This document shows, in pieces, positions 1 through 8,490 of a stretch of DNA of 50,832 bases (positions within the stretch are counted from its first letter, which is position 1; each line of letters opens with the position of its first letter). Origin of the DNA: an uncultured Pseudomonadota bacterium (lineage in GTDB: Bacteria > Pseudomonadota > Gammaproteobacteria > Steroidobacterales > Steroidobacteraceae); the NCBI GenBank assembly GCA_946479515.1, contig CAMLGF010000021.1, positions 1 through 50,832 on the forward strand, read 5' to 3'. A program made the translations under genes and the position numbers. The notes under the pieces are model-generated. The model had not been told where the DNA came from and did no database searches. It saw only the letters and a program-made list of their open reading frames with translations.

Positions 1-614
1 ACCTCGCCCAGGCGTGTTTCGACAACGTCGACTTTCCCAATCACTACTGCGGCTTTTTCCAGCGAAACGCCCCAGGCTCGGCGGATCCCGGACAGATCAC
101 TTTCGTCCAGACCGGTTACGTGAATGGGGCCTATCAATCCATGGCAGGAGTCAGCGTCGATGCGCGCTATCGACGCCGGATCGGCAAACTGGGGGACTTC
201 GCGTTCGGCTTGAGCTACTTCCGGCTGCGCGAAGACTTGCGGTCGGCCACCGGCCTGGTCACGGTCGATTCCAGGGAGCAGATCGGCAGCCCCTCCGATT
301 CCGCCCAGCTCAATCTTCTCTGGGAGAAGGGCGCGTTTGGCGCACATTGGCAGACCAACTTCGTCAGCGCCCAGGTATACAACCGCACTTTCAACGCTGA
401 CTCGCGGGACGTGCTCGAGGTCGATGGCGATTACACGCACAATCTCTCGTTGAGATATGCCGCCAACGACCAGGCAACCATCCGGCTCGCCATCACCAAT
501 ATCTTCGCCGGCGAGCCGCCCTTTCCCATCGGCGCCGATGCCTTCAATGGCAACTACGATTTTCTCGGCCGTCGCTACTCTCTGTCTCTGACCTACGATT
601 TTCGCCGCAAGTAG
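1..614 (+). CDS. TonB-dependent receptor, C-terminal fragment
   Basis: The gene enters from outside the window; the readable frame begins at base 3 and gives about 203 residues up to the TAG at 612-614. The product resembles the last strands of an outer-membrane TonB-dependent receptor barrel. It alternates polar and aromatic residues, has tyrosine/phenylalanine-rich strands such as LSLRYAAND and YSLSLTYDF, and includes a stretch (NIFAGEPPFP) like the late extracellular loop seen in many Xanthomonadales-type receptors. The chain ends YDFRRK, so the usual terminal aromatic is followed by three basic residues. The plug domain and substrate cannot be judged because the N-terminus is missing. The downstream gene has its own putative promoter. 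Confidence 0.8.
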   Translation, partial: LAQACFDNVDFPNHYCGFFQRNAPGSADPGQITFVQTGYVNGAYQSMAGVSVDARYRRRIGKLGDFAFGLSYFRLREDLRSATGLVTVDSREQIGSPSDSAQLNLLWEKGAFGAHWQTNFVSAQVYNRTFNADSRDVLEVDGDYTHNLSLRYAANDQATIRLAITNIFAGEPPFPIGADAFNGNYDFLGRRYSLSLTYDFRRK

Positions 615-636
615 GCCCCGGCGACGCAACGGCCGC

Positions 637-642
637 TATCAT
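637..642 (+). promoter_or_regulatory. Putative -10 element of the chorismatase gene
   Basis: TATCAT lies 11 bases before the ATG at 654. No Shine-Dalgarno sequence is visible between them, so the transcript would have a leader of only a few bases. No clear -35 was found. Confidence 0.35.
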
Positions 643-653
643 TCGCCCACAGA

Positions 654-1652
654 ATGAAGTCCGTTCCGGCGAAATCGCCGCGGCTTGCCCGCGCATCACC
701 CCGCTTCGAATACCGACGGCTCGACCGGTCTGAGGACCTGGAGGACGACGTGCTGTTCGCCGTGGGATTCGGTGCCGCCACCGCCGTCGGCTCTCGACGA
801 GTCCGCATCGCTCTCGAAGCGCTGACGGGCGCCGACCTCAGCGAAATGTGGCTGGCCAACGGCACGGTGATCAGCGGGCAGGCAGGAGCCGTGCGATTCA
901 GCCACGACGATCACTTCCTTGCCGGCGTCATCGAAGTGGACGAGCGGCATCACGGCGGCATCGGTGCGGCGGCGGCCGATGCCTATCGGGCCATCGCGGC
1001 ATTTCAATCCTCGAGCGCGTTCCCGCATCTGCTGCGCACGTGGAACTACTTCGCGGCCATCAACGATGGGGCTGGCGAACACGAGCGCTATCGCGGCTTC
1101 TGTGCGGGGCGCGTAGCCGGCCTGGCGGAGATGAGTCAGCTGCAGCACCCGGCGGCAACGGTGATCGGCACGCACGGCGACGCCGGAATATTGCAGGTCT
1201 ACTGGCTCGCGGCGCGTGAGCCGGGAGTCGCGCTGGAGAATCCACGGCAGGTTTCGGCCTATCGATATCCGCGCCAGTACGGCGAAACCTCGCCGACCTT
1301 CTCGCGCGCCATGCTGGTCACGCCGCACGTACTCATGATCTCCGGCACGGCAAGCATCGTCGGGCACTCGTCCTTGCACCGGGATGATGCCCGTGCCCAG
1401 GTGCGTGAAATTCTGGTCAATCTGGACAGCCTGCTCGAGCGAGCGCGGCAGCAGTCATCGTCACTGCCGGCGCGATTCGGCAACGGCGCGCTGGTCAAGG
1501 CCTATGTGCGTCGCAGTCAAGATCTCGCAATCGTCTCCGAGGTGCTGGACGAGCGGTTGCCGGCGGAGGCGCCACGACTGGTATTGCACGGCGACGTGTG
1601 CCGATCCGAGCTGCTGGTGGAACTGGACTGCGTGGTCTACGCAGGCGGATAG
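654..1652 (+). CDS. Chorismatase of the FkbO/Hyg5/XanB2 family
   Basis: A 332-residue protein that probably hydrolyses chorismate to pyruvate plus a hydroxybenzoate or dihydrobenzoate-type product. Xanthomonas XanB2 makes 3- and 4-hydroxybenzoate, for xanthomonadin and ubiquinone; FkbO and Hyg5 feed macrolide starter units. Recognition rests on the family-like stretch ERYRGFCAGR near residues 140-150, the preceding WNYFAAIN, and the C-terminal YjgF/RidA-like half with GTASIVGH near residue 223 followed by the RxxxxxIL pattern. The length is normal for the family. No aryl-polyene or polyketide genes are visible in the window, so the product cannot be assigned. The stop overlaps the convergent acyltransferase gene by 16 bases. 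Confidence 0.8.
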   Translation: MKSVPAKSPRLARASPRFEYRRLDRSEDLEDDVLFAVGFGAATAVGSRRVRIALEALTGADLSEMWLANGTVISGQAGAVRFSHDDHFLAGVIEVDERHHGGIGAAAADAYRAIAAFQSSSAFPHLLRTWNYFAAINDGAGEHERYRGFCAGRVAGLAEMSQLQHPAATVIGTHGDAGILQVYWLAAREPGVALENPRQVSAYRYPRQYGETSPTFSRAMLVTPHVLMISGTASIVGHSSLHRDDARAQVREILVNLDSLLERARQQSSSLPARFGNGALVKAYVRRSQDLAIVSEVLDERLPAEAPRLVLHGDVCRSELLVELDCVVYAGG

Positions 1653-2350
1653 ACGTGGGCCTCTATCCACTCCTGGCACTGCTCGTTCACTTCGCGAACA
1701 TCGCGCCCCGCGGCATCGATGGGCGGTCCGATGATCACCCGGATCGTGCCGCGCTTCTTCAGTAGCCCGCGGCGCGGCCAGAAATAGCCCGCGTTGTGTG
1801 CCACGGGCACGATCTTGCAGTTCTGTTGGGCGGCGAGCAGCGCCCCGCTGGAACCGTAGCGCCGGGTCTCGCCTGCCGCCATGCGTGTTCCCTCGGGGAA
1901 GACCAGCACCCACGCACCCAGCTTCGCCATGCGCGCCTTGCCCTGGCGCAGCACCTGGTTCACTGCCGAACCACCCGCCTTGCGGTCGATGGCGATACAG
2001 CGCGCGAGCAGGCACCCCCAACCTACGAATGGGATGAACAGGATCTCGCGCTTCATCACCCACACCAGGGGCTTGAACAGGAACATGATGGTGTAGGTCT
2101 CCCATGTCGAGGAGTGCTTCATGAGGATCACGTGCTCGCCGCTGGTGGGCACGTTCTCGCGGCCCTCGACCGTATAGTCGAGGCCGCAGATCCACTTCAG
2201 CATGAAGACCATGACATGTCCCATGACGCCGGCCATCCAGAAGCGGCCGCGCCAGGGTAGGAACGGACAGATGACGCAGTAGGCGACGGCCAGCACCGCC
2301 GTCCAGGCCCACATCAGGAGGGTGAAAATCACCGAGCGCGCGAATTGCAT
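1637..2350 (-). CDS. Lysophospholipid (1-acyl-glycerol-3-phosphate) acyltransferase, PlsC-like
   Basis: A 237-residue membrane acyltransferase. Two hydrophobic segments occupy residues 5-30 and 38-55. Motif I is HSSTWE at 79-84, an H-X4-E version of H-X4-D as in several Neisseria- and Pseudomonas-type enzymes. Motif III is FPEGTR at 151-156. It probably transfers acyl groups to lysophosphatidate or a related lipid at the inner membrane. The ATG at 2350 is chosen because the reading frame upstream of it overlaps glyS and lacks family-like sequence. It sits 13 bases after glyS. In Pseudomonas an acyltransferase also lies in the glyQS neighbourhood, together with gmhB, which is absent here. Confidence 0.88.
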   Translation of the reverse strand: MQFARSVIFTLLMWAWTAVLAVAYCVICPFLPWRGRFWMAGVMGHVMVFMLKWICGLDYTVEGRENVPTSGEHVILMKHSSTWETYTIMFLFKPLVWVMKREILFIPFVGWGCLLARCIAIDRKAGGSAVNQVLRQGKARMAKLGAWVLVFPEGTRMAAGETRRYGSSGALLAAQQNCKIVPVAHNAGYFWPRRGLLKKRGTIRVIIGPPIDAAGRDVREVNEQCQEWIEAHVYPPA

Positions 2351-2363
2351 GGGCGGTCGGTGC

Positions 2364-4487
2364 TCAGCCCGGCAGACAGGAGAGATCCGCGATGCGGGCG
2401 AATGATCCGCGCACCTGCGCCAGCAGCGCCAGGCGGTTGTTGCGCAACGCAGGGTCATCCACGTTGACCATCACGCTGTCGAAGAACGCATCCACGGCGG
2501 GCCGCAGCTTCGCGAGGCGGGTCAGTGCCGCGGCGTAATTGCGTTTGCCCTTGTCGAGCTTGCCGAGGGTGCGTTCGACATCGGGCAGCGCCGCGGCCAG
2601 CGCCTCGTGCAGGGCTTTCTCCGCCGGTTCGCGCAGCAGATCCACCTGCGGTGCCACGGGGGTTGCGCGTCCGTCGTCCGGCGTTACCGCCGTGCTCTTC
2701 TTGAGGATGTTGGCGATGCGCTTGTTGGCCGCCGTGAGGCTCGCCGCATCCGGCAGCCCGAGGAAGGTCACGAGCGCGCGCAGGCGCGCGTCGAAATCCA
2801 GCGGCGAGACCGGTTCGCTGGCACGGACGGCGTCGAACATTTCGGTGGTGACGACTGCGCCCGCGCCGGCTCCCCGCAGATCGAGCAGATAGGCGCGCAG
2901 GCGCTCGACGATGAAGTCCCAGACTTCCACCGACGCGTTGCCCGCCTGCACGGGTTGCAGGGCGCTGGCACGCACCACCAGCGCTCGCAGGTCGAGATCG
3001 ATCTTCTTCTCGACCAGGATACGCAGCACGCCGATCGCTGCACGTCGCAGTCCGAATGGGTCCTTGGTGCCGCTGGGCTTCTGGCCGATGGCGAAGATTC
3101 CCGCGAGCGTATCCAGTCTGTCCGCCAGTGCGACTGCCACACCCGCGCCGCTGCCGGGCAGGTTGCCGCCGGCACCGCGGGGTAGATAGTGCTCGTCGAT
3201 GGCCGCGCACACCTCGGCGGGCTCGCCGTCCGCCATCGCATAGTAGCGACCCATGGTTCCCTGCAGTTCCGGGAACTCGCCCACCATGCTGGAGAGCAGA
3301 TCGCACTTGGCGAGCTCGGCCGCCCGGACGGCGGCGGCGTGCTCGGCGTCGATCAGCAACGCGATCTCGCCGGCGAGCGTGGTCACGCGCCGTACCTTGT
3401 CGCCGATGGACCCGAGCTTGGCCTGGAAGGTCACGGAGTCCAGCGAAGGGCGGCGATCGGCCAGCTTCTGCTTGCGGTCCTGGGACCAGAAGAACGCGGC
3501 GTCAGAAAGGCGTGGCCGAACCACGCGTTCGTTGCCGGCCCGCACCTTGGACGGGTCCCGGCTCTCGATGTTGCTGAGGGTGATGAAATTCGGCTTCAAC
3601 TTTCCCGACGCGTCTTGCACCGCGAAGTAGCGCTGGTGTTGCTGCAACGTCGAAATCAGCACTTCGCGAGGCAGATCGAGGAATCGATCCTCGAAAGCCC
3701 CCGTGATGGCAGTGGGCCACTCGACCAGCGCCGTGACTTCATCGAGCAGGCGCTCATCGAGCAGGGCCTCGCCCGCCAGCGTGGCTGCGGCGGCGATCAC
3801 CTGCTCGCGGATTCGCGCGCGGCGTGTCGAAAAATCGGCGATGACCCTGCCCTGATCTCGCAGCGTCGTCTCGTAGTCCGCCGGCCGCGCCAGCGGCAGC
3901 GGTGCCGGTGCCATGAAGCGATGTCCACGCGTGGCACGACCCGAATCCGTGTCGAGCATGCGTGCCGGGACCACCTCGTCACCGTGCAGCAACACCAGCC
4001 AGTGCACGGGACGCACGAACTCGGCCGTGGACGACCCCCAGCGCATTCGCTTGGGAATGGGCAGCGAGTCGAGCGATTTCTGCACGATGGCAGGCAGCAG
4101 GCTGGCCGTGGCGAGCCCGGGCTTCTCGCCTTCGAAATACAGGAACTCGCCCTTGCCTTCCGCGACGCGCTTGAGTGCATCGACGGTCGCGCCGCATTTC
4201 TCGGCAAACTTCGTGGCGGCGGGCGTGGGCTTGCCTGCCTTGTCGAATGCGGCGCTCACCGGCGGGCCTTTCAGCCTCAGCGACTGCGCGGGCTGCATGG
4301 CCGCGAGGGCATCGACCAGAACCGCGAGGCGGCGCGGCGTTGCGAATGAACGCAAGCCGGCATGCGGAATTCCCGCCTCGGCGAGGCCAGAGCGAATACC
4401 TTCGGCGAAGGCCTTCTCCAGCTCCGGCAGAGCCAGCGGCGGCAGCTCCTCGGTGCCGATCTCAACGAGGAAATCGGCGGCGCTCAT
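2364..4487 (-). CDS. glyS: Glycyl-tRNA synthetase beta subunit
   Basis: A 707-residue subunit of the alpha2beta2 bacterial glycyl-tRNA synthetase, which charges tRNA-Gly in the cytoplasm. The N-terminus [13 protein letters not shown] is the family signature. The middle carries [23 protein letters not shown] sequence and the C-terminal part has [11 protein letters not shown], both typical of GlyS. Length is normal (about 690-710). The ATG overlaps the glyQ stop by four bases, consistent with translational coupling and equal production of the two subunits. Confidence 0.98.
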   Translation of the reverse strand: MSAADFLVEIGTEELPPLALPELEKAFAEGIRSGLAEAGIPHAGLRSFATPRRLAVLVDALAAMQPAQSLRLKGPPVSAAFDKAGKPTPAATKFAEKCGATVDALKRVAEGKGEFLYFEGEKPGLATASLLPAIVQKSLDSLPIPKRMRWGSSTAEFVRPVHWLVLLHGDEVVPARMLDTDSGRATRGHRFMAPAPLPLARPADYETTLRDQGRVIADFSTRRARIREQVIAAAATLAGEALLDERLLDEVTALVEWPTAITGAFEDRFLDLPREVLISTLQQHQRYFAVQDASGKLKPNFITLSNIESRDPSKVRAGNERVVRPRLSDAAFFWSQDRKQKLADRRPSLDSVTFQAKLGSIGDKVRRVTTLAGEIALLIDAEHAAAVRAAELAKCDLLSSMVGEFPELQGTMGRYYAMADGEPAEVCAAIDEHYLPRGAGGNLPGSGAGVAVALADRLDTLAGIFAIGQKPSGTKDPFGLRRAAIGVLRILVEKKIDLDLRALVVRASALQPVQAGNASVEVWDFIVERLRAYLLDLRGAGAGAVVTTEMFDAVRASEPVSPLDFDARLRALVTFLGLPDAASLTAANKRIANILKKSTAVTPDDGRATPVAPQVDLLREPAEKALHEALAAALPDVERTLGKLDKGKRNYAAALTRLAKLRPAVDAFFDSVMVNVDDPALRNNRLALLAQVRGSFARIADLSCLPG

Positions 4488-5440
4488 GCGGCACCCGACC
4501 TGCCCACCGGCGGCAACAGCGGAAAACCCAGCGCCTCGCGGCTGTCGTAGTAGGCCTGTGCAACGGCCCGAGCCAGTGCGCGTACCCGCAGTATGTAGCG
4601 TTGTCGCTCGGTGACCGATATGGCCCGGCGGGCATCCAGGAGGTTGAAGGTATGCGAGGCCTTCATCACCTGCTCGTACGCCGGCAGTGCGAGCCGCGCC
4701 TCCAGCAGCTGCTTGCAGGCGGCTTCGTGCTCATCGAAGTGGCGAAACAGCACGGCGGTGTCCGCGTATTCGAAGTTGTATGCCGACTGTTCGACTTCGT
4801 TCTGATGGTAGACGTCACCGTAAGTAACGCGCCCCAGTGGGCCGTCGGCCCAGACGATGTCGAAGATGCTTTCGACGCCTTGCAGATACATGGCCAGGCG
4901 CTCGAGGCCGTACGTGATTTCACCGGTCACCGGCTTGCAGTCGAGACCGCCGACCTGCTGAAAGTAGGTGAACTGCGTGACCTCCATGCCGTTGAGCCAC
5001 ACTTCCCAGCCCAGTCCCCAGGCGCCGAGCGTCGGTGATTCCCAGTTGTCTTCGACGAAACGCACGTCGTGCACCAGCGTGTCGAAGCCGAGTGCGCGCA
5101 GCGAGCCGAGGTACAGGTCGAGAATCGGCAGCGGGGACGGCTTGATGACCACCTGGAACTGGTAGTAGTGCTGCAAGCGGAACGGATTGTCGCCATAGCG
5201 GCCATCGGTCGGACGGCGCGACGGCTGCACATATGCCGCCGACCACGGTTCGGGCCCGATCGAGCGCAGAAACGTGGCGGTATGAAACGTGCCGGCGCCC
5301 ATTTCCATGTCATATGGCTGCAGGATTACGCAGCCCTGGTCGGCCCAATATCTCTGGAGCGCGAAAATCAGGTCCTGGAAAGTGCGCGGCGGGGCGCCGA
5401 GCGGCACGTCGGCAGGCCGGAATTGAACGTTGGCGGTCAT
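4484..5440 (-). CDS. glyQ: Glycyl-tRNA synthetase alpha subunit
   Basis: A 318-residue catalytic subunit that activates glycine with ATP and partners GlyS. Diagnostic stretches are [13 protein letters not shown] near residue 20, [12 protein letters not shown] near residue 48 and [15 protein letters not shown] near residue 75. It is first in a glyQ-glyS-acyltransferase unit and overlaps glyS by ATGA. A TATACT hexamer at 5469-5474 on the minus strand lies 28 bases upstream. Confidence 0.98.
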   Translation of the reverse strand: MTANVQFRPADVPLGAPPRTFQDLIFALQRYWADQGCVILQPYDMEMGAGTFHTATFLRSIGPEPWSAAYVQPSRRPTDGRYGDNPFRLQHYYQFQVVIKPSPLPILDLYLGSLRALGFDTLVHDVRFVEDNWESPTLGAWGLGWEVWLNGMEVTQFTYFQQVGGLDCKPVTGEITYGLERLAMYLQGVESIFDIVWADGPLGRVTYGDVYHQNEVEQSAYNFEYADTAVLFRHFDEHEAACKQLLEARLALPAYEQVMKASHTFNLLDARRAISVTERQRYILRVRALARAVAQAYYDSREALGFPLLPPVGRSGAA

Positions 5441-5468
5441 CGGGTGAGGGTCGCTGCTTTGGCCGCGA

Positions 5469-5474
5469 AGTATA
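5469..5474 (-). promoter_or_regulatory. Putative -10 element for glyQ-glyS
   Basis: Read on the minus strand this is TATACT, 28 bases before the glyQ ATG and just after the stop of the RES gene at 5492. It would let glyQS be expressed independently of the toxin-antitoxin pair upstream. The -35 region is weak. Confidence 0.45.
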
Positions 5475-5491
5475 GCGGGCCCAGCCGCTGC

Positions 5492-6193
5492 TCACAGATT
5501 CAGCGCGCGTATCTCATAGACCTCGCAAATGGCCCTGCCGTCCCAGGCGTAGCGCAGGTGGATGTTCTGCCGGACATTCTGCACCAGCCGGGGCCGGAAC
5601 ACCGCCAGGCACTGGCCGCCAGCCCGTCGCACGCTGTCGAAGGCGATGCCGTTGGAGCCGGCGTCACGCAGCTGCCGGCCCAGTTTCTGGGATGCCACAT
5701 AGCTCTGCGGATCGTAGACATCCGGTAGTTCGATGCGGCGACCGCGCAGATCGTGCAGCTCGCAAGCGACGTCGGCGAGGTAACAGCGCATCTCGAGCTC
5801 GATGGGCGGTTCATGAGTGGCGCGCAGGAAATTCTCGCGATGAAACCGCGTCTCGGCGATGGCCGTGTCGATGGACTCGGCGGCGTAATAGGCGCCGAAT
5901 CGACCGTCGGTGAAACGCGTGCCCTGAGGCGACAGGTGCGTGAACGGTGCCATGACGATCGTGGCATTGGGCCCACCCACGCGATCGACGACGGGCACCA
6001 GGTTGAGTTCCCCGACCTGGTTGCGAATGCGCGGGTTGGTGAGCGATTCGAGCTCGTAAAGCGCATCCCAATCGGCCGGATCGGCGATGCGTTCGAACAG
6101 ATGGATCGTGGGCATGCGGCTTGCCACGATGCGGTAGCACGGCGCGAAACGAACCGCGCGCGCCGTGGGCGCGGCCTTGGAGTGAATCGCCAT
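5492..6193 (-). CDS. RES-domain toxin (NAD+-degrading, ParT/MbcT type)
   Basis: A 233-residue RES-family protein. Characterised members (MbcT, Res, ParT) cleave or phosphorolyse NAD+, or ADP-ribosylate targets, and are neutralised by an Xre/DUF2384 antitoxin. The RES pattern is visible: YRIVAS near residue 21, LTNPRIRNQ near 50, an APFTH segment, FGAYYAAES near 100 followed by AIAETRFHR, and FDSVRRAGGQC toward the C-terminus, which contains the conserved Ser/Arg-rich end. The ATG at 6193 keeps the N-terminal segment expected in longer family members. It lies 26 bases after the antitoxin gene in the usual antitoxin-toxin order. Confidence 0.88.
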   Translation of the reverse strand: MAIHSKAAPTARAVRFAPCYRIVASRMPTIHLFERIADPADWDALYELESLTNPRIRNQVGELNLVPVVDRVGGPNATIVMAPFTHLSPQGTRFTDGRFGAYYAAESIDTAIAETRFHRENFLRATHEPPIELEMRCYLADVACELHDLRGRRIELPDVYDPQSYVASQKLGRQLRDAGSNGIAFDSVRRAGGQCLAVFRPRLVQNVRQNIHLRYAWDGRAICEVYEIRALNL

Positions 6194-6219
6194 CCTTGGT
6201 CCCGGCGTGATTTACGGCA

Positions 6220-6627
6220 CTAGCCGCGCTCGGCGTCGAGATATTCCCTCACGACGTACAGATCGGACACGTGGCCGGACAACATGCGGTCTAGGGCTGA
6301 TCGTCCTCCGAAAGGCGCGGCCTCGTTGGGCTTTCGTATCCACTCGTCCGCCGCCTTGGGATCGGGCAGCAGGATCTGCAGCGACTTGTAGATCCCCAGC
6401 AGGTACGACAGCCGCTCGAGGGTATCTCGCGGCAGCCGGGGCGATTCTTCACGCCGCCACTTGAAGAAGGTGGAACGCGAGGCGATGCCTAACAACTTCA
6501 ACTGCTCGGCGACGGTGAGGCCCCAGGCCTCCGCGATATTGGCAAAGGCACGCAGACCGGGACCCGCCAGCGACTCCAGTCGACGAGCGGGTTCTGGATT
6601 TCGGGTGTTGGCGATGGTGAGACTCAT
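6220..6627 (-). CDS. Xre/MbcA/ParS-type antitoxin (DUF2384)
   Basis: A 135-residue partner of the RES protein. Residues about 25-75 look like the Xre-type helix-turn-helix of this family (LTVAEQLKLLGIASRSTFFKW). The C-terminal part has the DUF2384 pattern W-I-x-K-P-N and FGGRSALDRMLSG, whose end occupies the toxin active site in known complexes. The ATG at 6627 is preferred over 6645 because AAGG lies just upstream of it, while the earlier ATG has no Shine-Dalgarno. As in related pairs, the complex probably represses its own promoter in the AT-rich region upstream. Confidence 0.88.
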   Translation of the reverse strand: MSLTIANTRNPEPARRLESLAGPGLRAFANIAEAWGLTVAEQLKLLGIASRSTFFKWRREESPRLPRDTLERLSYLLGIYKSLQILLPDPKAADEWIRKPNEAAPFGGRSALDRMLSGHVSDLYVVREYLDAERG

Positions 6628-6642
6628 GATGCCTTGGTAGTG

Positions 6643-6658
6643 CATTAATGAACGATCG
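6643..6658. promoter_or_regulatory. Possible autoregulatory operator of the RES/Xre pair
   Basis: Two short palindromes, CATTAATG (6643-6650) and CGATCG (6653-6658), sit directly upstream of the antitoxin start at 6627, in a stretch much richer in A and T than its surroundings. Xre antitoxins usually bind such repeats. The assignment is inferred from position only. Confidence 0.3.
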
Positions 6659-6761
6659 TGAATATATGTCTATATAAGGACTTTCGAGCGCTTCAGCAAG
6701 GTGCGAAGTGCCAAGGTGAAGCGGTTTTCCGACTTCATTTGGAGCAAAATCTCTGGCGATC

Positions 6762-6776
6762 GCACCATTAGCGTGC
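6762..6776 (+). promoter_or_regulatory. NtrC-like enhancer site upstream of glnA
   Basis: GCAC and GTGC separated by seven bases (6762-6765 and 6773-6776) match the dyad core of the NtrC consensus (GCAC-N7-GTGC). A further GCAC at 6781-6784 forms a second, closer dyad with the GTGC. The site lies about 55 bases before the -24 element of the sigma-54 promoter. That is nearer than the enterobacterial enhancers but in a workable position. Confidence 0.6.
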
Positions 6777-6829
6777 AATCGCACGGCCGTCCAGAAGCTA
6801 ACCCGTTGATTGAAAAAAGAATCTTCGGC

Positions 6830-6845
6830 TGGCACAGCGAATGCA
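6830..6845 (+). promoter_or_regulatory. Sigma-54 promoter of glnA
   Basis: TGGCAC at 6830-6835, five bases, then ATGCA at 6841-6845 match TGGCAC-N5-TTGCA with one mismatch. The invariant GG and GC are exactly 12 bases apart. Transcription would start near 6856, giving a leader of about 30 bases that contains the AGAGG ribosome-binding site at 6873-6877. Confidence 0.75.
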
Positions 6846-6887
6846 TTGAGACCGAGGCTCAAACCCTTCCTTAGAGGATCTCTAAAA

Positions 6888-8297
6888 ATGAAACCCGCAG
6901 ATGTAATCAAGTTGATCAAGGACAAGGAGGTCAAGTACGCCGACCTTCGCTTCACCGATACGCGCGGCAAAGAACAACACGTGACGATCCCGGCGAATCT
7001 CGTCGATGAAGACCTGTTTCGCGACGGCAAGATGTTCGACGGTTCGTCCATCTCGGGTTGGAAGGGCATCAACGAGTCGGACATGATCCTGGCGCTCGAC
7101 CCGACGACGGCGGTCATCGATCCTTTCTTCGAACAAACCACGGTCAACATCCGTTGCGACATCATCGAGCCGGCGACCATGCAGGGCTATGAGCGCGATC
7201 CGCGCTCGCTCGGCAAGCGGGCCGAGGCCTACATCAAGTCCACTGGCATCGCCGACGGCGCGCTGTTCGGTCCCGAGAACGAGTTCTTCATCTTCGACAG
7301 CGTGCGCTGGAACAGCGGCATGAACGAGTCGAGCTACCACATCGACTCGGGTCAGGGCGCGTGGAACAGCAACACCATCTATCCGGACGGCAACAAGGGT
7401 CATCGCCCCGGCATCAAGGGCGGCTACTTCCCCGTGCCGCCGGTCGACGCCTTCCAGGACATCCGTTCGGCCATGTGCGATGCGCTGGTCGAGATGGGTA
7501 TGAAGGTGGAAGTGCATCACCATGAAGTGGCCACCGGCGGCCAGTGCGAAATCGGTGTCGGTGCGGGCGGCCTGGTGCGCAAGGCCGATGAAGTGCAGAT
7601 CCTCAAGTACTGCGTGCAGAACGTCGCTCACAGCTACGGCAAGACCGCGACCTTCATGCCGAAGCCGCTCGTGGGTGACAATGGTTCGGGCATGCACGTC
7701 CACCAGTCGCTGCAAAAGGCGGGTACCGCGCTGTTCGCCGGCGACAAATACGGTGGTCTCTCCGAGACCGCGCTGTACTACATCGGCGGCATCATCAAGC
7801 ACGCCAAGGCCATCAATGCCTTCACCAATCCGGGCACGAACTCATACAAGCGCCTCGTACCGGGCTTCGAAGCACCCGTGATGCTCGCGTACTCCGCGCG
7901 CAACCGTTCGGCCTCGATCCGCATCCCGTGGGTGTCCAACCCGAAGGCGCGCCGCATCGAAGTGCGCTTCCCGGATTCGCTCGCGAATCCGTACTTCGCG
8001 TTCACGGCCATGCTGATGGCCGGCCTCGACGGAATTCAGAACAAGATCCATCCGGGTGAGCCGGCTGACAAGGACCTGTACGACCTGGAGCCCGAGGAGG
8101 AAAAGAAGATTCCGCAGGTCTGCCATTCGCTGGACATGGCTCTCGAGGCCCTGGACAAGGACCGCGAGTTCCTGACCCGCGGCGGCGTGTTCACCAACGA
8201 CGTGATCGATGCCTACATCGGGCTCAAGATGCAGGAAGTCACGCGCTATCGCATGTCGACTCACCCGGTCGAGCTCGACATGTACTACAGCTGTTGA
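6888..8297 (+). CDS. glnA: Glutamine synthetase, type I
   Basis: A 469-residue enzyme making glutamine from glutamate, ammonia and ATP as a cytoplasmic dodecamer. The sequence shows [13 protein letters not shown] near residue 50, FGPENEFF near 128, the ATP-binding [17 protein letters not shown] near 263, and NRSASIRIP near 340. Tyr398 in DLYDLEPEE corresponds to the adenylylated tyrosine, so GlnE-type control is likely. The ATG at 6888 is chosen for the AGAGG ten bases upstream and the standard N-terminus; an in-frame start at 6810 would lie upstream of the sigma-54 promoter. It leads the glnA-DUF4124-ntrB-ntrC group. Confidence 0.98.
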   Translation: MKPADVIKLIKDKEVKYADLRFTDTRGKEQHVTIPANLVDEDLFRDGKMFDGSSISGWKGINESDMILALDPTTAVIDPFFEQTTVNIRCDIIEPATMQGYERDPRSLGKRAEAYIKSTGIADGALFGPENEFFIFDSVRWNSGMNESSYHIDSGQGAWNSNTIYPDGNKGHRPGIKGGYFPVPPVDAFQDIRSAMCDALVEMGMKVEVHHHEVATGGQCEIGVGAGGLVRKADEVQILKYCVQNVAHSYGKTATFMPKPLVGDNGSGMHVHQSLQKAGTALFAGDKYGGLSETALYYIGGIIKHAKAINAFTNPGTNSYKRLVPGFEAPVMLAYSARNRSASIRIPWVSNPKARRIEVRFPDSLANPYFAFTAMLMAGLDGIQNKIHPGEPADKDLYDLEPEEEKKIPQVCHSLDMALEALDKDREFLTRGGVFTNDVIDAYIGLKMQEVTRYRMSTHPVELDMYYSC

Positions 8298-8391
8298 GGC
8301 GGCGTGACACGGCTGGAAGCCCCAAAGGCAGCTGATTCGGGTCTCGGCCCGAAGTTGGCGCCCGCCAGCTTTCCAGCCCGGTCTCCCACGA

Positions 8392-8422
8392 GGGAGGCGG
8401 CGTCTGCGGGGCGCCGCCTCCC
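8392..8422 (+). terminator. Strong hairpin after glnA (attenuator or partial terminator)
   Basis: An 11-base perfect inverted repeat, GGGAGGCGGCG (8392-8402) and CGCCGCCTCCC (8412-8422), with a nine-base loop. Only three consecutive T follow, so termination is probably partial or Rho-aided. It may reduce read-through from the strong glnA promoter into ntrBC, as the glnA-ntrB intergenic terminator does in enteric bacteria, or protect the glnA mRNA 3' end. Confidence 0.6.
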
Positions 8423-8476
8423 GATTTCGACCGCAGGATTGTGGGCCAGGTTATGTTTCCGTTCAGGAGCAGGGTT

Positions 8477-8482
8477 TATGCT
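8477..8482 (+). promoter_or_regulatory. Putative -10 element before the DUF4124 gene
   Basis: TATGCT ends eight bases before the ATG at 8491, and lies downstream of the hairpin that follows glnA. It may provide basal expression of the DUF4124-ntrB-ntrC unit. CAGGAG at 8464-8469 is too far upstream to serve as a ribosome-binding site. Confidence 0.35.
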
Positions 8483-8490
8483 CCGGAACC

